Translations under genes and position numbers: made by a program
Shown: positions 32,490-40,659 of the stretch, one piece after another
Position numbering within the stretch: the stretch's first letter is position 1
How the letters are laid out: each line of letters opens with the position of its first letter
DNA from: an uncultured Collinsella sp.
Lineage (GTDB): Bacteria; Actinomycetota; Coriobacteriia; Coriobacteriales; Coriobacteriaceae
Length of the DNA: 49,264 nucleotides
Assembly: GCA_958352845.1 (NCBI GenBank)
Contig: CATWQC010000014.1
Coordinates: 1 to 49,264, forward strand
Direction: 5' to 3'
The notes under the pieces: model-generated
The model's input: only the letters and a program-made list of their open reading frames with translations
Database searches by the model: none
What the model was told of the DNA's origin: nothing

Positions 32490-32576
32490 CCCAATTGCCA
32501 CGCGGGCAAATTCATCAGTAACGTTTGTCCCGCGCCACCCCTGTGCCATGTCCACCCGGATTCGAAAGCCGCACCC

Positions 32577-33386
32577 ATGATCGGAACCCGCACCTCATCG
32601 TCCTACACTCCGCACGTCGACGTCGATCCCGCTGACCGCCCGCTTATCCTGGTAGCACCACGCTGGGAAGAAGCGAAGCCCTATTTGAGCGAGACGCTCT
32701 CCCCCAACGAGGAGATTGCGAGCGTATTTGTCGACGCCATTCTTGCCGCCGGCGGTCTGCCGCTGCAGATGTCCATCACCGAGGACATTGAGGTCATCCG
32801 TCATTACGTCGATATCGCCGACGGCATCGCCATTCCCGGCGGCCCCGATGTCAATCCCAAACGTTGGGGCGATGATCGACCCTACGACCCCACCCTCTGC
32901 TGCGAGATCCGCGATAGTTTTGAGTTTAAGCTGGTCAGCGAGGTGCTCCGTGCCAAAAAGCCGCTCTTTACCACCTGCCGCGGCACGCAACTGCTCAACG
33001 TCGCCACCGGCGGCACCCTGTGCATGGACGTGCCGAGCCTGGGCGCGCGCGAGGGCCGCACGCAGTGGCGCCATACCCACGTGCTCAACGACCCTGTGCA
33101 TCCTGTCGAGGTCGTGCCGGGCTCGCTGCTGGAGCGCGCGGTTGGCGGGCACAGGCTGATCCAGACCAACTCCGCACATCACTGCTGCGTCGATCGTCTG
33201 GGTAAGAGCACGCGCTTGGTCGCCAAGGCAACCGACGGCGTTCCCGAGTGCATCGAAGTCGAAGGCCAGCCGTTCTGTCTGGGTGTGCAATGGCATCCCG
33301 AGTACACCTGGCAGACGCTCGAGACCGACTTTAACCTGTGGAAGTCGTTTGTCGAGGCGGCGGCCAAGGTAAAGCAGGCCCGCTAG
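32577..33386 (+). CDS. Class I glutamine amidotransferase, peptidase C26 (gamma-glutamyl hydrolase-like)
   Basis: 269 residues. IPGGPDVNPKRWGDD (87-100) precedes the nucleophile elbow TTCRGTQLLNV (Cys134). The other triad residues are in GVQWHPEY (His240, Glu242). Members include PuuD-type gamma-glutamyl-GABA hydrolases, which cleave gamma-glutamyl amides. The gene follows the amino-acid importer by 87 bases on the same strand; a link to gamma-glutamyl or polyamine breakdown is plausible. The start has little ribosome-site support, so an internal start is possible. Confidence 0.88.
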   Translation: MIGTRTSSSYTPHVDVDPADRPLILVAPRWEEAKPYLSETLSPNEEIASVFVDAILAAGGLPLQMSITEDIEVIRHYVDIADGIAIPGGPDVNPKRWGDDRPYDPTLCCEIRDSFEFKLVSEVLRAKKPLFTTCRGTQLLNVATGGTLCMDVPSLGAREGRTQWRHTHVLNDPVHPVEVVPGSLLERAVGGHRLIQTNSAHHCCVDRLGKSTRLVAKATDGVPECIEVEGQPFCLGVQWHPEYTWQTLETDFNLWKSFVEAAAKVKQAR

Positions 33387-33420
33387 CCCGCAAACCACTC
33401 AGGTTAAAGCCTCCTATGCC

Positions 33421-33456
33421 AGGCGGGCGAACACCAGCCAGGGTGCCCGCCCGCCT
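33421..33456 (+). terminator. Terminator of the C26 amidotransferase gene
   Basis: AGGCGGGC pairs with GCCCGCCT, followed by a weak T-rich tract. It lies about 35 bases after the stop. Confidence 0.6.
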
Positions 33457-33495
33457 GCATTTGGTTTGCTCGGTATGATTATCCCTCACAAACAA

Positions 33496-34314
33496 TCAAA
33501 TAAATCTCGACCGCAATCGGTCGATAGTGAAGCAAATGGTAAAAACGCTTGCTACGTTTATTAGGCAGTCAATTAAAATCGAAACGCATTGGCCGTCCCC
33601 CAACGGGGTCACACCGCAAATCCACATGAGCATCGAGGACGGAAGCGGAATCATGGAATTGGCCCCGAGCTGTATGTAGATCGCTACAACATTGACAAGC
33701 AGCAGCATGCCAATCGGACCGAAGCCGGACCCAAAATAGGAAACAGCAATCACGCAAGAGACCACATATGCAAGGCAGACGACACTCGCCAGAAGAAGTC
33801 GATAGCAAAAAATATTCAGGTTGAAATACTGCTGAGCATCCAAAACGATTACGCAGTTAAGACAGTACAAAACGACACTTGACAGGATAAATGCGCCCAA
33901 AAGGGCAAAAGAAGACAGCACCACTCGCGCAACGATAGCGCACACACGCTTCCCTCCCCGAGCCTCCGACAACCCCCACGGTTCCTCAATAAAGCCCGAG
34001 CTGACAAAGCGCGGCACAATGCAAGCCGCGATGAACGGAAAGAACAATGCATGAGCCAACGGGGCCACGTTGAACAGCAGACCGCGGAAAACCTCTGCAT
34101 TACCAAATAGAAGGACATCCTCTGCCGATAGCCGAAGTGTCGGGTCTGGGAAAAAGCCCAAGAAACTGTTCTCACGGAGGCTACAGAACCACATCGGGAA
34201 AGAATTAAGCTGCAATACCACCATGCACGCATAAATTACCAGGATTAAGGCGTACGTCCATTTGCTCACATGCCTCAATTCTGAATGAAGAAATCTTCTA
34301 GTCTGGCGAGCCAT
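33496..34314 (-). CDS. ABC exporter permease subunit A
   Basis: About 272 residues from the ATG at 34314 (MARQTRRFLHSE; GGGGGTG upstream). A GTG six codons earlier is an alternative. About six hydrophobic helices occur, with no EAA loop, consistent with an ABC-2 type exporter permease. It overlaps the second permease by 17 bases and follows the ATPase, making a three-gene exporter of the bacteriocin/lantibiotic-immunity or antibiotic-resistance style. Base composition is clearly AT-richer than its neighbours, suggesting transfer. Substrate unknown. Confidence 0.7.
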   Translation of the reverse strand: MARQTRRFLHSELRHVSKWTYALILVIYACMVVLQLNSFPMWFCSLRENSFLGFFPDPTLRLSAEDVLLFGNAEVFRGLLFNVAPLAHALFFPFIAACIVPRFVSSGFIEEPWGLSEARGGKRVCAIVARVVLSSFALLGAFILSSVVLYCLNCVIVLDAQQYFNLNIFCYRLLLASVVCLAYVVSCVIAVSYFGSGFGPIGMLLLVNVVAIYIQLGANSMIPLPSSMLMWICGVTPLGDGQCVSILIDCLINVASVFTICFTIDRLRSRFI

Positions 34315-35122
34315 TGAGCACACCCCCAGCACGAAAGCTCACGAGAGCGTAAATCAATACCGATAGACAGCTGGCTGCCACGCCGTATCCCAGAAGTGTC
34401 AGCTGACCCATATCGCTATACCCAAGGGCACATCCGACTCCAAGATACGGCCCCGGAAGAAGGAAAATCCATCGCAAGGACGGTATGGGCGCCTGAAGGA
34501 AGGTTCCGTAGAGCGTCAAGCTCATGACAAATCCAATAATTATCGCAGCCCCGCTCAATACAGCGCTGTCTGTAATCCGATAGATGGTCACCGTCTCCAG
34601 CGCAACCGATATCACCAATACAGCGTTGACTATCATTGCAGGCAAAAATGCAGTTAGCATATCGTGCGAAAGGTTATGCCCTCCACGTATTATGGCTATT
34701 GCAAAAAGAAGAAGGCAAAGCGCACTATATGCTACGCCAATTATTAAAGCAAACGAAAGCACATGTGCTAGGACCCCATTAAAGCGGGTAAGACCTCTTG
34801 CTGAAGAAATTCGGTGCCCCTCATCATAGCCGCGCTCCTGTAAAATCGCCAGGCAAACGATGAGCGGAACGAACAGAGACGTGCCGGCAAAAGCACTGCG
34901 CACAAGGGACTCATCGGGTGCAGAAGGATCGATTACATTCCAGCAGAAACCAATATCCTCCCCAAAAACGCTATTGCCAAAGGCGAGCAACGTTGTTCCG
35001 TTTTTTAGAAAGACACCGAAGAGAAGGCCGAACGCCAGAATAAGCGCAAGACCAAACTTCGCCGGAAACATCCTGTGCAAACGCATCATATCTGCCTTTA
35101 TGGGATGGATCGCCCGCTTCAT
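34298..35122 (-). CDS. ABC exporter permease subunit B
   Basis: 274 residues, six or so helices: FGLALILAFGLLFGVFLKNG, ISVALETVTIYRITDSAVLS and GVAASCLSVLIYALVSFRAG are examples. Its start ATGA overlaps the stop of the ATPase gene by four bases and its end overlaps permease A. It has the same AT-rich composition. I see no sequence signature that fixes a substrate; ABC-2-type export is inferred from context. Confidence 0.75.
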   Translation of the reverse strand: MKRAIHPIKADMMRLHRMFPAKFGLALILAFGLLFGVFLKNGTTLLAFGNSVFGEDIGFCWNVIDPSAPDESLVRSAFAGTSLFVPLIVCLAILQERGYDEGHRISSARGLTRFNGVLAHVLSFALIIGVAYSALCLLLFAIAIIRGGHNLSHDMLTAFLPAMIVNAVLVISVALETVTIYRITDSAVLSGAAIIIGFVMSLTLYGTFLQAPIPSLRWIFLLPGPYLGVGCALGYSDMGQLTLLGYGVAASCLSVLIYALVSFRAGGVLNGSPD

Positions 35123-35880
35123 AGCGAGACCGCCTTCATCAAGCGCCTGTAATACTCTTTTAGGGACGACGCCTCATCCCTTATGACGTCCATCGATTCC
35201 TTTTTCAGCAGTTCGCCGTCATGAATAAACACGCAACTTGTTGCAACTGATGCCAACTCATCCAAATCATGGCTAGAGACGAGCATGGTCTTACCCTGTT
35301 CTCGATTCAATCGACCGATAAGGGCCCATATACTCTCGATGCCCAGCGGGTCCAATCCATTTGCCGGCTCATCGAAAATTAGTACGTCGGTGTCGCCCAA
35401 CAAAGCCGTAGCCATATCCAGCCGCCGTTTCATTCCCAGAGAAAAACTGTTCACGCTCTTTTTCTCTTCGACGTCCAGCCCGACTAGGCTCAAAACGCGA
35501 GGAATCTCACGATTCGCATCAAGCCCCCATTCCGCACATCGGATCCGAAGATTCTCAGCCGCACTGAGGGATTGGTATGCTCCGCAGGAATCTGGCACAT
35601 AGCCGACACGCGTCCGCATCAGGCTCAGCTCTTTTTTCGACTTGCCCCCAAAGAGCTCCACGCTCCCCGACGACGGCTCGCAGAGGCCCAAGACGATTTT
35701 AATAAGCGTGCTTTTGCCCGCACCGTTTGAACCAACAAGGGCAAGGAGCTCAGACTGATGCACCTCGAAGGAAACGTCATGCAAAACGCGCCGTTTCCCG
35801 TAGCGCTTTGACACCTTTGATAACTTTATCGCTGATGCGTTCATCGGCCTCCCGTTCTGCTTGATAGCAAAACCGCTCAT
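35119..35880 (-). CDS. ABC exporter ATP-binding protein
   Basis: 253 residues. Walker A GSNGAGKSTLI, Q-loop VGYVPDSCGAYQSLSAAENL, signature FSLGMKRRLD, Walker B VLIFDEPANGLDP and SSHDLDELA. This is the CcmA-type exporter ATPase that works with two ABC-2 permeases, here encoded downstream with overlaps. The ATG at 35880 has AAGGAACG upstream; an ATG 12 codons in with GGGAGG is a second option. It follows a candidate operator at 35898-35933 that is shared with the DUF2975 operon. Confidence 0.93.
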   Translation of the reverse strand: MSGFAIKQNGRPMNASAIKLSKVSKRYGKRRVLHDVSFEVHQSELLALVGSNGAGKSTLIKIVLGLCEPSSGSVELFGGKSKKELSLMRTRVGYVPDSCGAYQSLSAAENLRIRCAEWGLDANREIPRVLSLVGLDVEEKKSVNSFSLGMKRRLDMATALLGDTDVLIFDEPANGLDPLGIESIWALIGRLNREQGKTMLVSSHDLDELASVATSCVFIHDGELLKKESMDVIRDEASSLKEYYRRLMKAVSL

Positions 35881-35897
35881 ATCGTTCCTTCTTTCCT

Positions 35898-35933
35898 TTA
35901 TCGTTTTTCATAGTTGTTATTGTTTTTCGATAA
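35898..35933. promoter_or_regulatory. Candidate operator upstream of the ABC exporter
   Basis: TTATCG and CGATAA bracket a 24-base interior, and TATCGTTTTTC matches the motif TATCGTTnTTC found twice in the palindrome at 36942-36975. A shared regulator, probably the HTH protein at 36025, is inferred. Confidence 0.45.
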
Positions 35934-35961
35934 CTCATATTTGTCAAGGTAATCTAAAAGA

Positions 35962-35986
35962 AAGAACCCGTGTTAGACACGGGCCC
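35962..35986 (-). terminator. Terminator of the DUF2975/HTH operon
   Basis: CCCGTGT-TAGA-CACGGG stem at 35967-35983; on the minus strand TTCTTTCTTTT follows. It lies downstream of the HTH gene stop at 36025. Confidence 0.8.
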
Positions 35987-36024
35987 CTTTACGCTGATAT
36001 TTCGTTATAGTTGTTCGCTTTATG

Positions 36025-36354
36025 CTACTCGTCGCTCAAATCTACAGCAAAGACTGATGTCGGAAGCAACGCCTCATTGCCTCCGCCGTCCCGCATCTGC
36101 CTCACGACATTTTTTGCACGCTCAACAATAAGCTCCTCAAGCTCTTTCTCGCTCACGCGCTGAATAATATCTCCCGGTTGACAGTCAAGTTCATCGCAAA
36201 TATCGAGAAGCGTCTTAAGGCGAATAGCTTTAATTTTTCCGTTTCTTAGCTTAGAAATATTAGCCGGAGTATGCCCCGTGGCACGAATCAGATCAGCACT
36301 GGTCTTTCCGGTCTTAAGTAGCTGCGTCTCAAGCTCGATGATGAGATAGCTCAT
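36025..36354 (-). CDS. Cro/C1-type HTH regulator
   Basis: 109 residues. The HTH reads LLKTGKTSADLIRATGHTPA, then NISKLRNGKIKAIRLKTLLD, followed by ICDELDCQPGDI, the layout of the YozG-like HTH_26 group. A C-terminal tail of about 40 residues is rich in Glu and Arg. These regulators are usually encoded next to a DUF2975 membrane protein, as here (8 bases downstream of it). It probably controls its own operon and perhaps the exporter through the TATCGTTnTTC motif. Confidence 0.88.
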   Translation of the reverse strand: MSYLIIELETQLLKTGKTSADLIRATGHTPANISKLRNGKIKAIRLKTLLDICDELDCQPGDIIQRVSEKELEELIVERAKNVVRQMRDGGGNEALLPTSVFAVDLSDE

Positions 36355-36362
36355 GCTTCCTC

Positions 36363-36923
36363 CTACACAAGCTCGTCAGACTGCTCTTGGAGCAGCGAGG
36401 CATAACTCCAGATCACCGAGATACACAGACAGACAGCCGCGCCGATAAGCGACCCCGCATCAAAGGCAACGCCTTGGCAAATCTCAATAACGAAGGAATG
36501 AGGCACGACGTAAAGCTCCAGCCCACCAATGGTAAGATTGACCGATCCGTAGGCACCAATAAGCGAAACCGCGGCGTTAACAGCAAAGGCAAGCGCAAGA
36601 ATACGGATAAGCCGCACATGCGTCTTGGTAAAGGGCGAGACGCCTCGCGAGATGTTACGGCTGATCCCACACAGAACGACAAGCGAAATACCCACGACGA
36701 GTGCCAGGCACAGTCCGCTTGGGATAACGATGCACCCGCCATCGAGAAGCGTCACGACGCCGAAAGAATCGACAGAGGCAACGTTTGCAACCGCATACCA
36801 GATCACGTAAACAACCAACGCGGCAAAAGCGACGAGCATCCCTGCAAAAACGGCTGCCATGCAAAAGCCAAGCTTCCTGATATTTTCGCCCGCTTTGGCC
36901 ATACGCTGAACGCTGTTAGACAT
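36363..36923 (-). CDS. DUF2975 membrane protein
   Basis: 186 residues from the ATG at 36923 (GAGGGTGAG upstream); a longer frame adds 54 improbable residues. Four hydrophobic helices, the last covering FDAGSLIGAAVCLCISVIWS. RGVSPFTKTHVRLIRILALA is the conserved DUF2975 block. DUF2975 plus a YozG-like HTH is a standing pair with unknown role, perhaps signal reception at the membrane. Confidence 0.85.
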   Translation of the reverse strand: MSNSVQRMAKAGENIRKLGFCMAAVFAGMLVAFAALVVYVIWYAVANVASVDSFGVVTLLDGGCIVIPSGLCLALVVGISLVVLCGISRNISRGVSPFTKTHVRLIRILALAFAVNAAVSLIGAYGSVNLTIGGLELYVVPHSFVIEICQGVAFDAGSLIGAAVCLCISVIWSYASLLQEQSDELV

Positions 36924-36941
36924 ACACTCACCCTCATCGAC

Positions 36942-36975
36942 TCTATCGTTATTCGAACAGTTTATCGAACAACGA
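36942..36975. promoter_or_regulatory. Candidate operator of the DUF2975/HTH operon
   Basis: TATCGTTATTCGAACA on the plus strand meets TATCGTTGTTCGATAA on the minus strand, giving TATCGTT/AACGATA arms over 34 bases just upstream of the DUF2975 start. Confidence 0.5.
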
Positions 36976-37065
36976 TATTGATTGCATGCGGAAAGCCCCG
37001 CCAGTGCGCATAGGCCATTTACTAACCCGGAGGGGTGAGCGTGGATTTTTGGACACATATCGAAC

Positions 37066-37129
37066 GAGAGTGGATAATCTCCCACTTTGAGGCCGCCACC
37101 GGGCCTAAAACGGGAGATTATCCACTCTC
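37066..37129. repeat. Inverted repeat with 18-bp perfect arms
   Basis: GAGAGTGGATAATCTCCC at 37066-37083 and its exact complement at 37112-37129, loop of 28 bases. It sits downstream of the Hpt gene stop (37154) and could end that transcript, but lacks a T-tract. Confidence 0.9.
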
Positions 37130-37153
37130 ATAGTCATCAAGGCCCGCAAGCTC

Positions 37154-37510
37154 TTATTCGGCCGTCTCACGCAGGGCCGACATCGTAGCCGCATATTGCT
37201 GCTGCAGCGCATGCATCCCCTCGCGAGCGCCGTCAACGGCATCGGCGCCGCGCAGCGCCTCGGTCACCACGACCGCCGGCTCGTACAGATTATCGAATCC
37301 CAGGTTCTGGCTCACGCCCTTGAGCGTGTGCGCTGCCATAAACGCACCTTCGGCGTCTCCCGCCGCCATGGCGGCCTCCAGCTTGTCCATGCTCTCGTCA
37401 TCCAAAAACTTGAGGGCAAAGCGGGCGAGCATTTCCTCGCCCATCAGCCGAGCGCACGCGTCATCATAATTGGCGCCGATCTTCTCATACGCCTCACGCA
37501 TGGAAATCAT
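37154..37510 (-). CDS. Hpt domain phosphotransfer protein
   Basis: 118 residues, nearly all one histidine phosphotransfer domain. AAHTLKGVSQNLGFDNLYEP carries the phospho-His (about residue 61) and the following Lys-Gly. ATG at 37510 with AAAGGAG upstream. The gene follows the GGDEF-REC-HD-GYP gene by 24 bases, so it is a likely phosphate donor or acceptor for that receiver. No sensor kinase is present in the window. Confidence 0.88.
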   Translation of the reverse strand: MISMREAYEKIGANYDDACARLMGEEMLARFALKFLDDESMDKLEAAMAAGDAEGAFMAAHTLKGVSQNLGFDNLYEPAVVVTEALRGADAVDGAREGMHALQQQYAATMSALRETAE

Positions 37511-37534
37511 AGATTAAAAACTCCTTTGGTCAAA

Positions 37535-39415
37535 CTAAATCGTGGGAAACGCGACAACGTCGGCGGGGCGTGCCAACGTCTCGGCAATTTGGTCTTGCAC
37601 CTCAAGCAGACAATCGAGCAGCAGCGGGTTAAAGGTGCCGCACTTACCGTCCAGGATCATCTGAATTGCCTCCTTGTGCGGGATAGCGTCCTTGTACACG
37701 CGCACGCTCGTCAGAGCATCGTACACGTCGGCCACCGAAACCACCTGTGCGGCAATGGGAATTTCGTCGCCCTTAAGGCCATCGGGATAACCCTTGCCGT
37801 CCCAGCGCTCGTGATGCCAACGCGCAATCTGGTACGCATATTCCATAAGCGCATTGCCGGCGTGATGGCTACCCAGCTCAAGCAGCATGTCGGCGCCGAT
37901 CGTGGTATGCGTCTTCATAATCTCGAACTCCTCGGACGTAAGGCGCCCGGGTTTGTTGAGAATCGCATCGTCAATCGACATCTTGCCGATATCGTGCAGC
38001 GCCGAAGCCAGGGCAATCGTGGAGCGCTCCTCATTGTCAAGGGAAATGGTGTCGCTACGCTGGACCAGACAGCCAAGCAGCAGCTCGGTCAGCTTTTCGA
38101 TGTTCGTAACGTGCCTGCCGCTCTCGCCGTTGCGAAGCTCCATGACGCCCGCCATGATGTCGATGAGCATGCGACTGTTCTTGACACGCTCGTTGTACTG
38201 CTGGGACAGCAGGCTCGTCAGGCGGCGCTGTTTGGCGTATAGGCGGATGGTGTTGCTTACACGGCGGCGCACGACACGGGAGTCAAACGGGCGGTTGATA
38301 TAGTCCGAGGCGCCCAGCTCGTACGCGCGCAGAACCATATCATCGGAATCTTCGCTCGAAATCATGATGACAGGCAGATTGTCACTAACCGATCGGCGCG
38401 ACAGACCGGCCAGCACCTCAAAGCCGCTTATGCCCGGCATGACAATATCCAGCAGCACGAGCGACAACTCATCGCCATAGCGATCGACCATGTCGAGCGC
38501 CGTACGACCGTTGTCGGCCTCGAGGATGCAATACTCGTCCTTGAGCATCTCGCTGAGAATGACTCGGTTCATCTCGGAGTCATCGACAATAAGTACCAAA
38601 GGCTTTTCGCTTTGGAAGGCCTCGATGGAATCGGCATCGGTCACGACCGTACCGGCTTTTGCCTTAGCGCGGCTCAATAACTGGACAGCGCGGCCAACGC
38701 CCTCATCGACCGTCTCGTCATGAATGCGAACGCCACCAACACATGCCGTCAAGCTCACGTACTCATGGCCCGGAATAATCGTGGAACGAACGGCATCGGA
38801 CACCTGATGCAGGCGACGGGTGAAGTCATCGGAGGGAATATTGGGCATGACAACCACAAACTTGTCGCAGCCATAGCGCACAAGCTCGTCAGTCGAACGG
38901 ATTCCGCTGCGCATGGCTGTCGCCACGGCACCGAGCGCAAGGTCGCCGGCATGACGGCCACACATATCGTTGAAGACCCTAAAATCATCAAGGTCGATCA
39001 TCGCAACGCCGGCATTCATGCGGGCGCTACGGAGCTTTTCCTCGTAATATCGGCGATTATGCACGCTCGTCAGCACGTCGGTGTAGACAAGGTCCTCTTT
39101 TGCAGCCTCTTGCCCATCGATCGGACGCACCATCAGCAGGACATGAGGCTCGCCCTCGACCTTCAGAGGGCGCAGATGGGCGCGGTACTCAACGCCATCG
39201 TTGAGGAGTTGCTCCGACACCTCATCGGAATCTGTCAAGGCCTCAAGACTTGCCTGGCGCAAACAAGGGCAGCGATCGCCGGCGAGCAGGCAGTTAGGCT
39301 CGCTCTTAATCTGATCGGCCGACAGCAAACGTACCACGGGGTAGGTCTTCGCGACACGGGCGACCTCGGCGGCAGCCTCCTCGTCGGTTAGATTGACCTC
39401 GTGATTATTGAGCAT
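37535..39415 (-). CDS. GGDEF-receiver-HD-GYP signalling protein with degenerate GGDEF
   Basis: 626 residues. An N-terminal ~105 residues has a Cys-rich RCPC stretch of unknown use. The GGDEF-like domain (about 106-262) has GCDKF at 182-186 instead of GGDEF, so cyclase activity is doubtful. The receiver (272-390) has DDS (278-280) and phospho-Asp323 in LLDIVMPG; the usual Lys is Arg375 (NRPF). The HD-GYP domain (about 415-620) has HDIGK (474-478), HHERWDGKGYPDG with GYP at 542-544, and AADVYDAL-like VADVYDALTS. HD-GYP domains hydrolyse cyclic di-GMP. The GGDEF-REC-HD-GYP order with a neighbouring Hpt gene suggests phosphorelay control of turnover. Confidence 0.9.
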   Translation of the reverse strand: MLNNHEVNLTDEEAAAEVARVAKTYPVVRLLSADQIKSEPNCLLAGDRCPCLRQASLEALTDSDEVSEQLLNDGVEYRAHLRPLKVEGEPHVLLMVRPIDGQEAAKEDLVYTDVLTSVHNRRYYEEKLRSARMNAGVAMIDLDDFRVFNDMCGRHAGDLALGAVATAMRSGIRSTDELVRYGCDKFVVVMPNIPSDDFTRRLHQVSDAVRSTIIPGHEYVSLTACVGGVRIHDETVDEGVGRAVQLLSRAKAKAGTVVTDADSIEAFQSEKPLVLIVDDSEMNRVILSEMLKDEYCILEADNGRTALDMVDRYGDELSLVLLDIVMPGISGFEVLAGLSRRSVSDNLPVIMISSEDSDDMVLRAYELGASDYINRPFDSRVVRRRVSNTIRLYAKQRRLTSLLSQQYNERVKNSRMLIDIMAGVMELRNGESGRHVTNIEKLTELLLGCLVQRSDTISLDNEERSTIALASALHDIGKMSIDDAILNKPGRLTSEEFEIMKTHTTIGADMLLELGSHHAGNALMEYAYQIARWHHERWDGKGYPDGLKGDEIPIAAQVVSVADVYDALTSVRVYKDAIPHKEAIQMILDGKCGTFNPLLLDCLLEVQDQIAETLARPADVVAFPTI

Positions 39416-39461
39416 ATGGGGCCCTTTCGATAGCTTCGCATGGTAGCGGTGGGTTCCAAAT

Positions 39462-39475
39462 GTTACAAGGGTAAC
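39462..39475. promoter_or_regulatory. Short palindrome upstream of the GGDEF gene
   Basis: GTTAC-AAGG-GTAAC lies about 47 bases before the start codon of the GGDEF-REC-HD-GYP gene. It could be a regulator site; nothing else supports it. Confidence 0.3.
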
Positions 39476-39626
39476 ACCTTGCCGATGCAGGTAAGCACGT
39501 AAATGCTGTTACATTTTTATGAGTTGGCAGCCGGCGCGATTGAAGCCGCAGACGTGAGGTTTTGAACACATTTGTTAACAAGGCCGAAACGTTTGCGGAT
39601 GAAGCCTGCTTTGGCTATTGCGGGTG

Positions 39627-40424
39627 TTAGAGCCCCAGGATGCCACGGACAGTCTGGGCAGCCGCTCCCGGGCGATCGCGCAGGCCGTTGTGCGCGCCGG
39701 GAACCATTACGAGTGGACAGTCCAAAAGCTCAGCCGCCACCCTTGTGCCCGCCTCGCGAGGCGTGCCAATCGAGAGCTCGCCCAGGAGCACGGCGGCCAC
39801 CGTTTTCGACGCACGAACGCTATCCCAATCGGGAACGCAGGTCATAGTAATCCCGTATTCGTTTGCCATGAAGCTGCGGCCGTTGCGCAGGGCATGCTTG
39901 GCTTCTGCCTCGGTTAACTTGGGGGCCTCAGGGTCCGAATCGCCGATGGCGCCCAGGAAGGCCCGTAATGCCCTGGAGACCTTTCCCGCGGCGATCATCT
40001 CGAGCAAAACCGGGGCCGCGCCCAGACCGGCACCCTCATCCGTCACGGCGGGTTCATGCAGAATCGCACGCGAGATTATGGTGGGGTTTGCACGGAGAAG
40101 CTCCAGCGTCACCAGCGTACCGGCACTGTGCGCGAGCACGTTTGCCGGAGCGCCAATACGCTCGATAACGGCCTGCAGGTCCGCGGCCTGGACGGCGAGG
40201 TCGTAGCGTCCGTCTGCAGCGTCGCCGCTCTCGCCGCAACCGCGCCGGTCGTAGGTAATGACGCGATAGTCACAGGCGAGCTCGCGGGCGATGGCGTCAA
40301 AAAAGACGCCGTCGACGCAGGCACCGTGCACGCAAACCAAGGCGGGTGCATCGGACGATACAACCGGGCCGGCATACTCGCGGCAGGCGATCGTAGTGCC
40401 CGCATTCTCGACCGTAAAATCCAT
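39627..40424 (-). CDS. Alpha/beta hydrolase
   Basis: 265 residues. Oxyanion-hole HG is in CVHGACVDGVFFDA; DRRGCGES matches the usual DxRGxGxS block; the nucleophile elbow is LAHSAGT (Ser100). The late His is in MVPGAHNGLRD. It resembles haloalkane-dehalogenase/esterase type enzymes of the MhpC group. The elbow has Ala-His before Ser, a variation on Gly-x-Ser. Substrate unknown. Single gene divergent from the radical SAM gene. Confidence 0.85.
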   Translation of the reverse strand: MDFTVENAGTTIACREYAGPVVSSDAPALVCVHGACVDGVFFDAIARELACDYRVITYDRRGCGESGDAADGRYDLAVQAADLQAVIERIGAPANVLAHSAGTLVTLELLRANPTIISRAILHEPAVTDEGAGLGAAPVLLEMIAAGKVSRALRAFLGAIGDSDPEAPKLTEAEAKHALRNGRSFMANEYGITMTCVPDWDSVRASKTVAAVLLGELSIGTPREAGTRVAAELLDCPLVMVPGAHNGLRDRPGAAAQTVRGILGL

Positions 40425-40659
40425 ACTGTGTTCCCATCGTCAACACCACCAGGCCGTGCCGGGGTGCGGCTTGGTCAGATGGCGTCATTTTGTGTGTACA
40501 TGAATGCGTTTACTGTACCCAGCTCGTACCCTTTCATGACAGGGTTTCGAAAACTCGCCCGATTGCAAGGTTTCTGCCTAAACAACAGCGCCCAAACCCG
40601 CAACCCACATGAAGGCCGATGCTATGCTTAAGCTCAACTGTCCCAAGGAGCATATGCCT

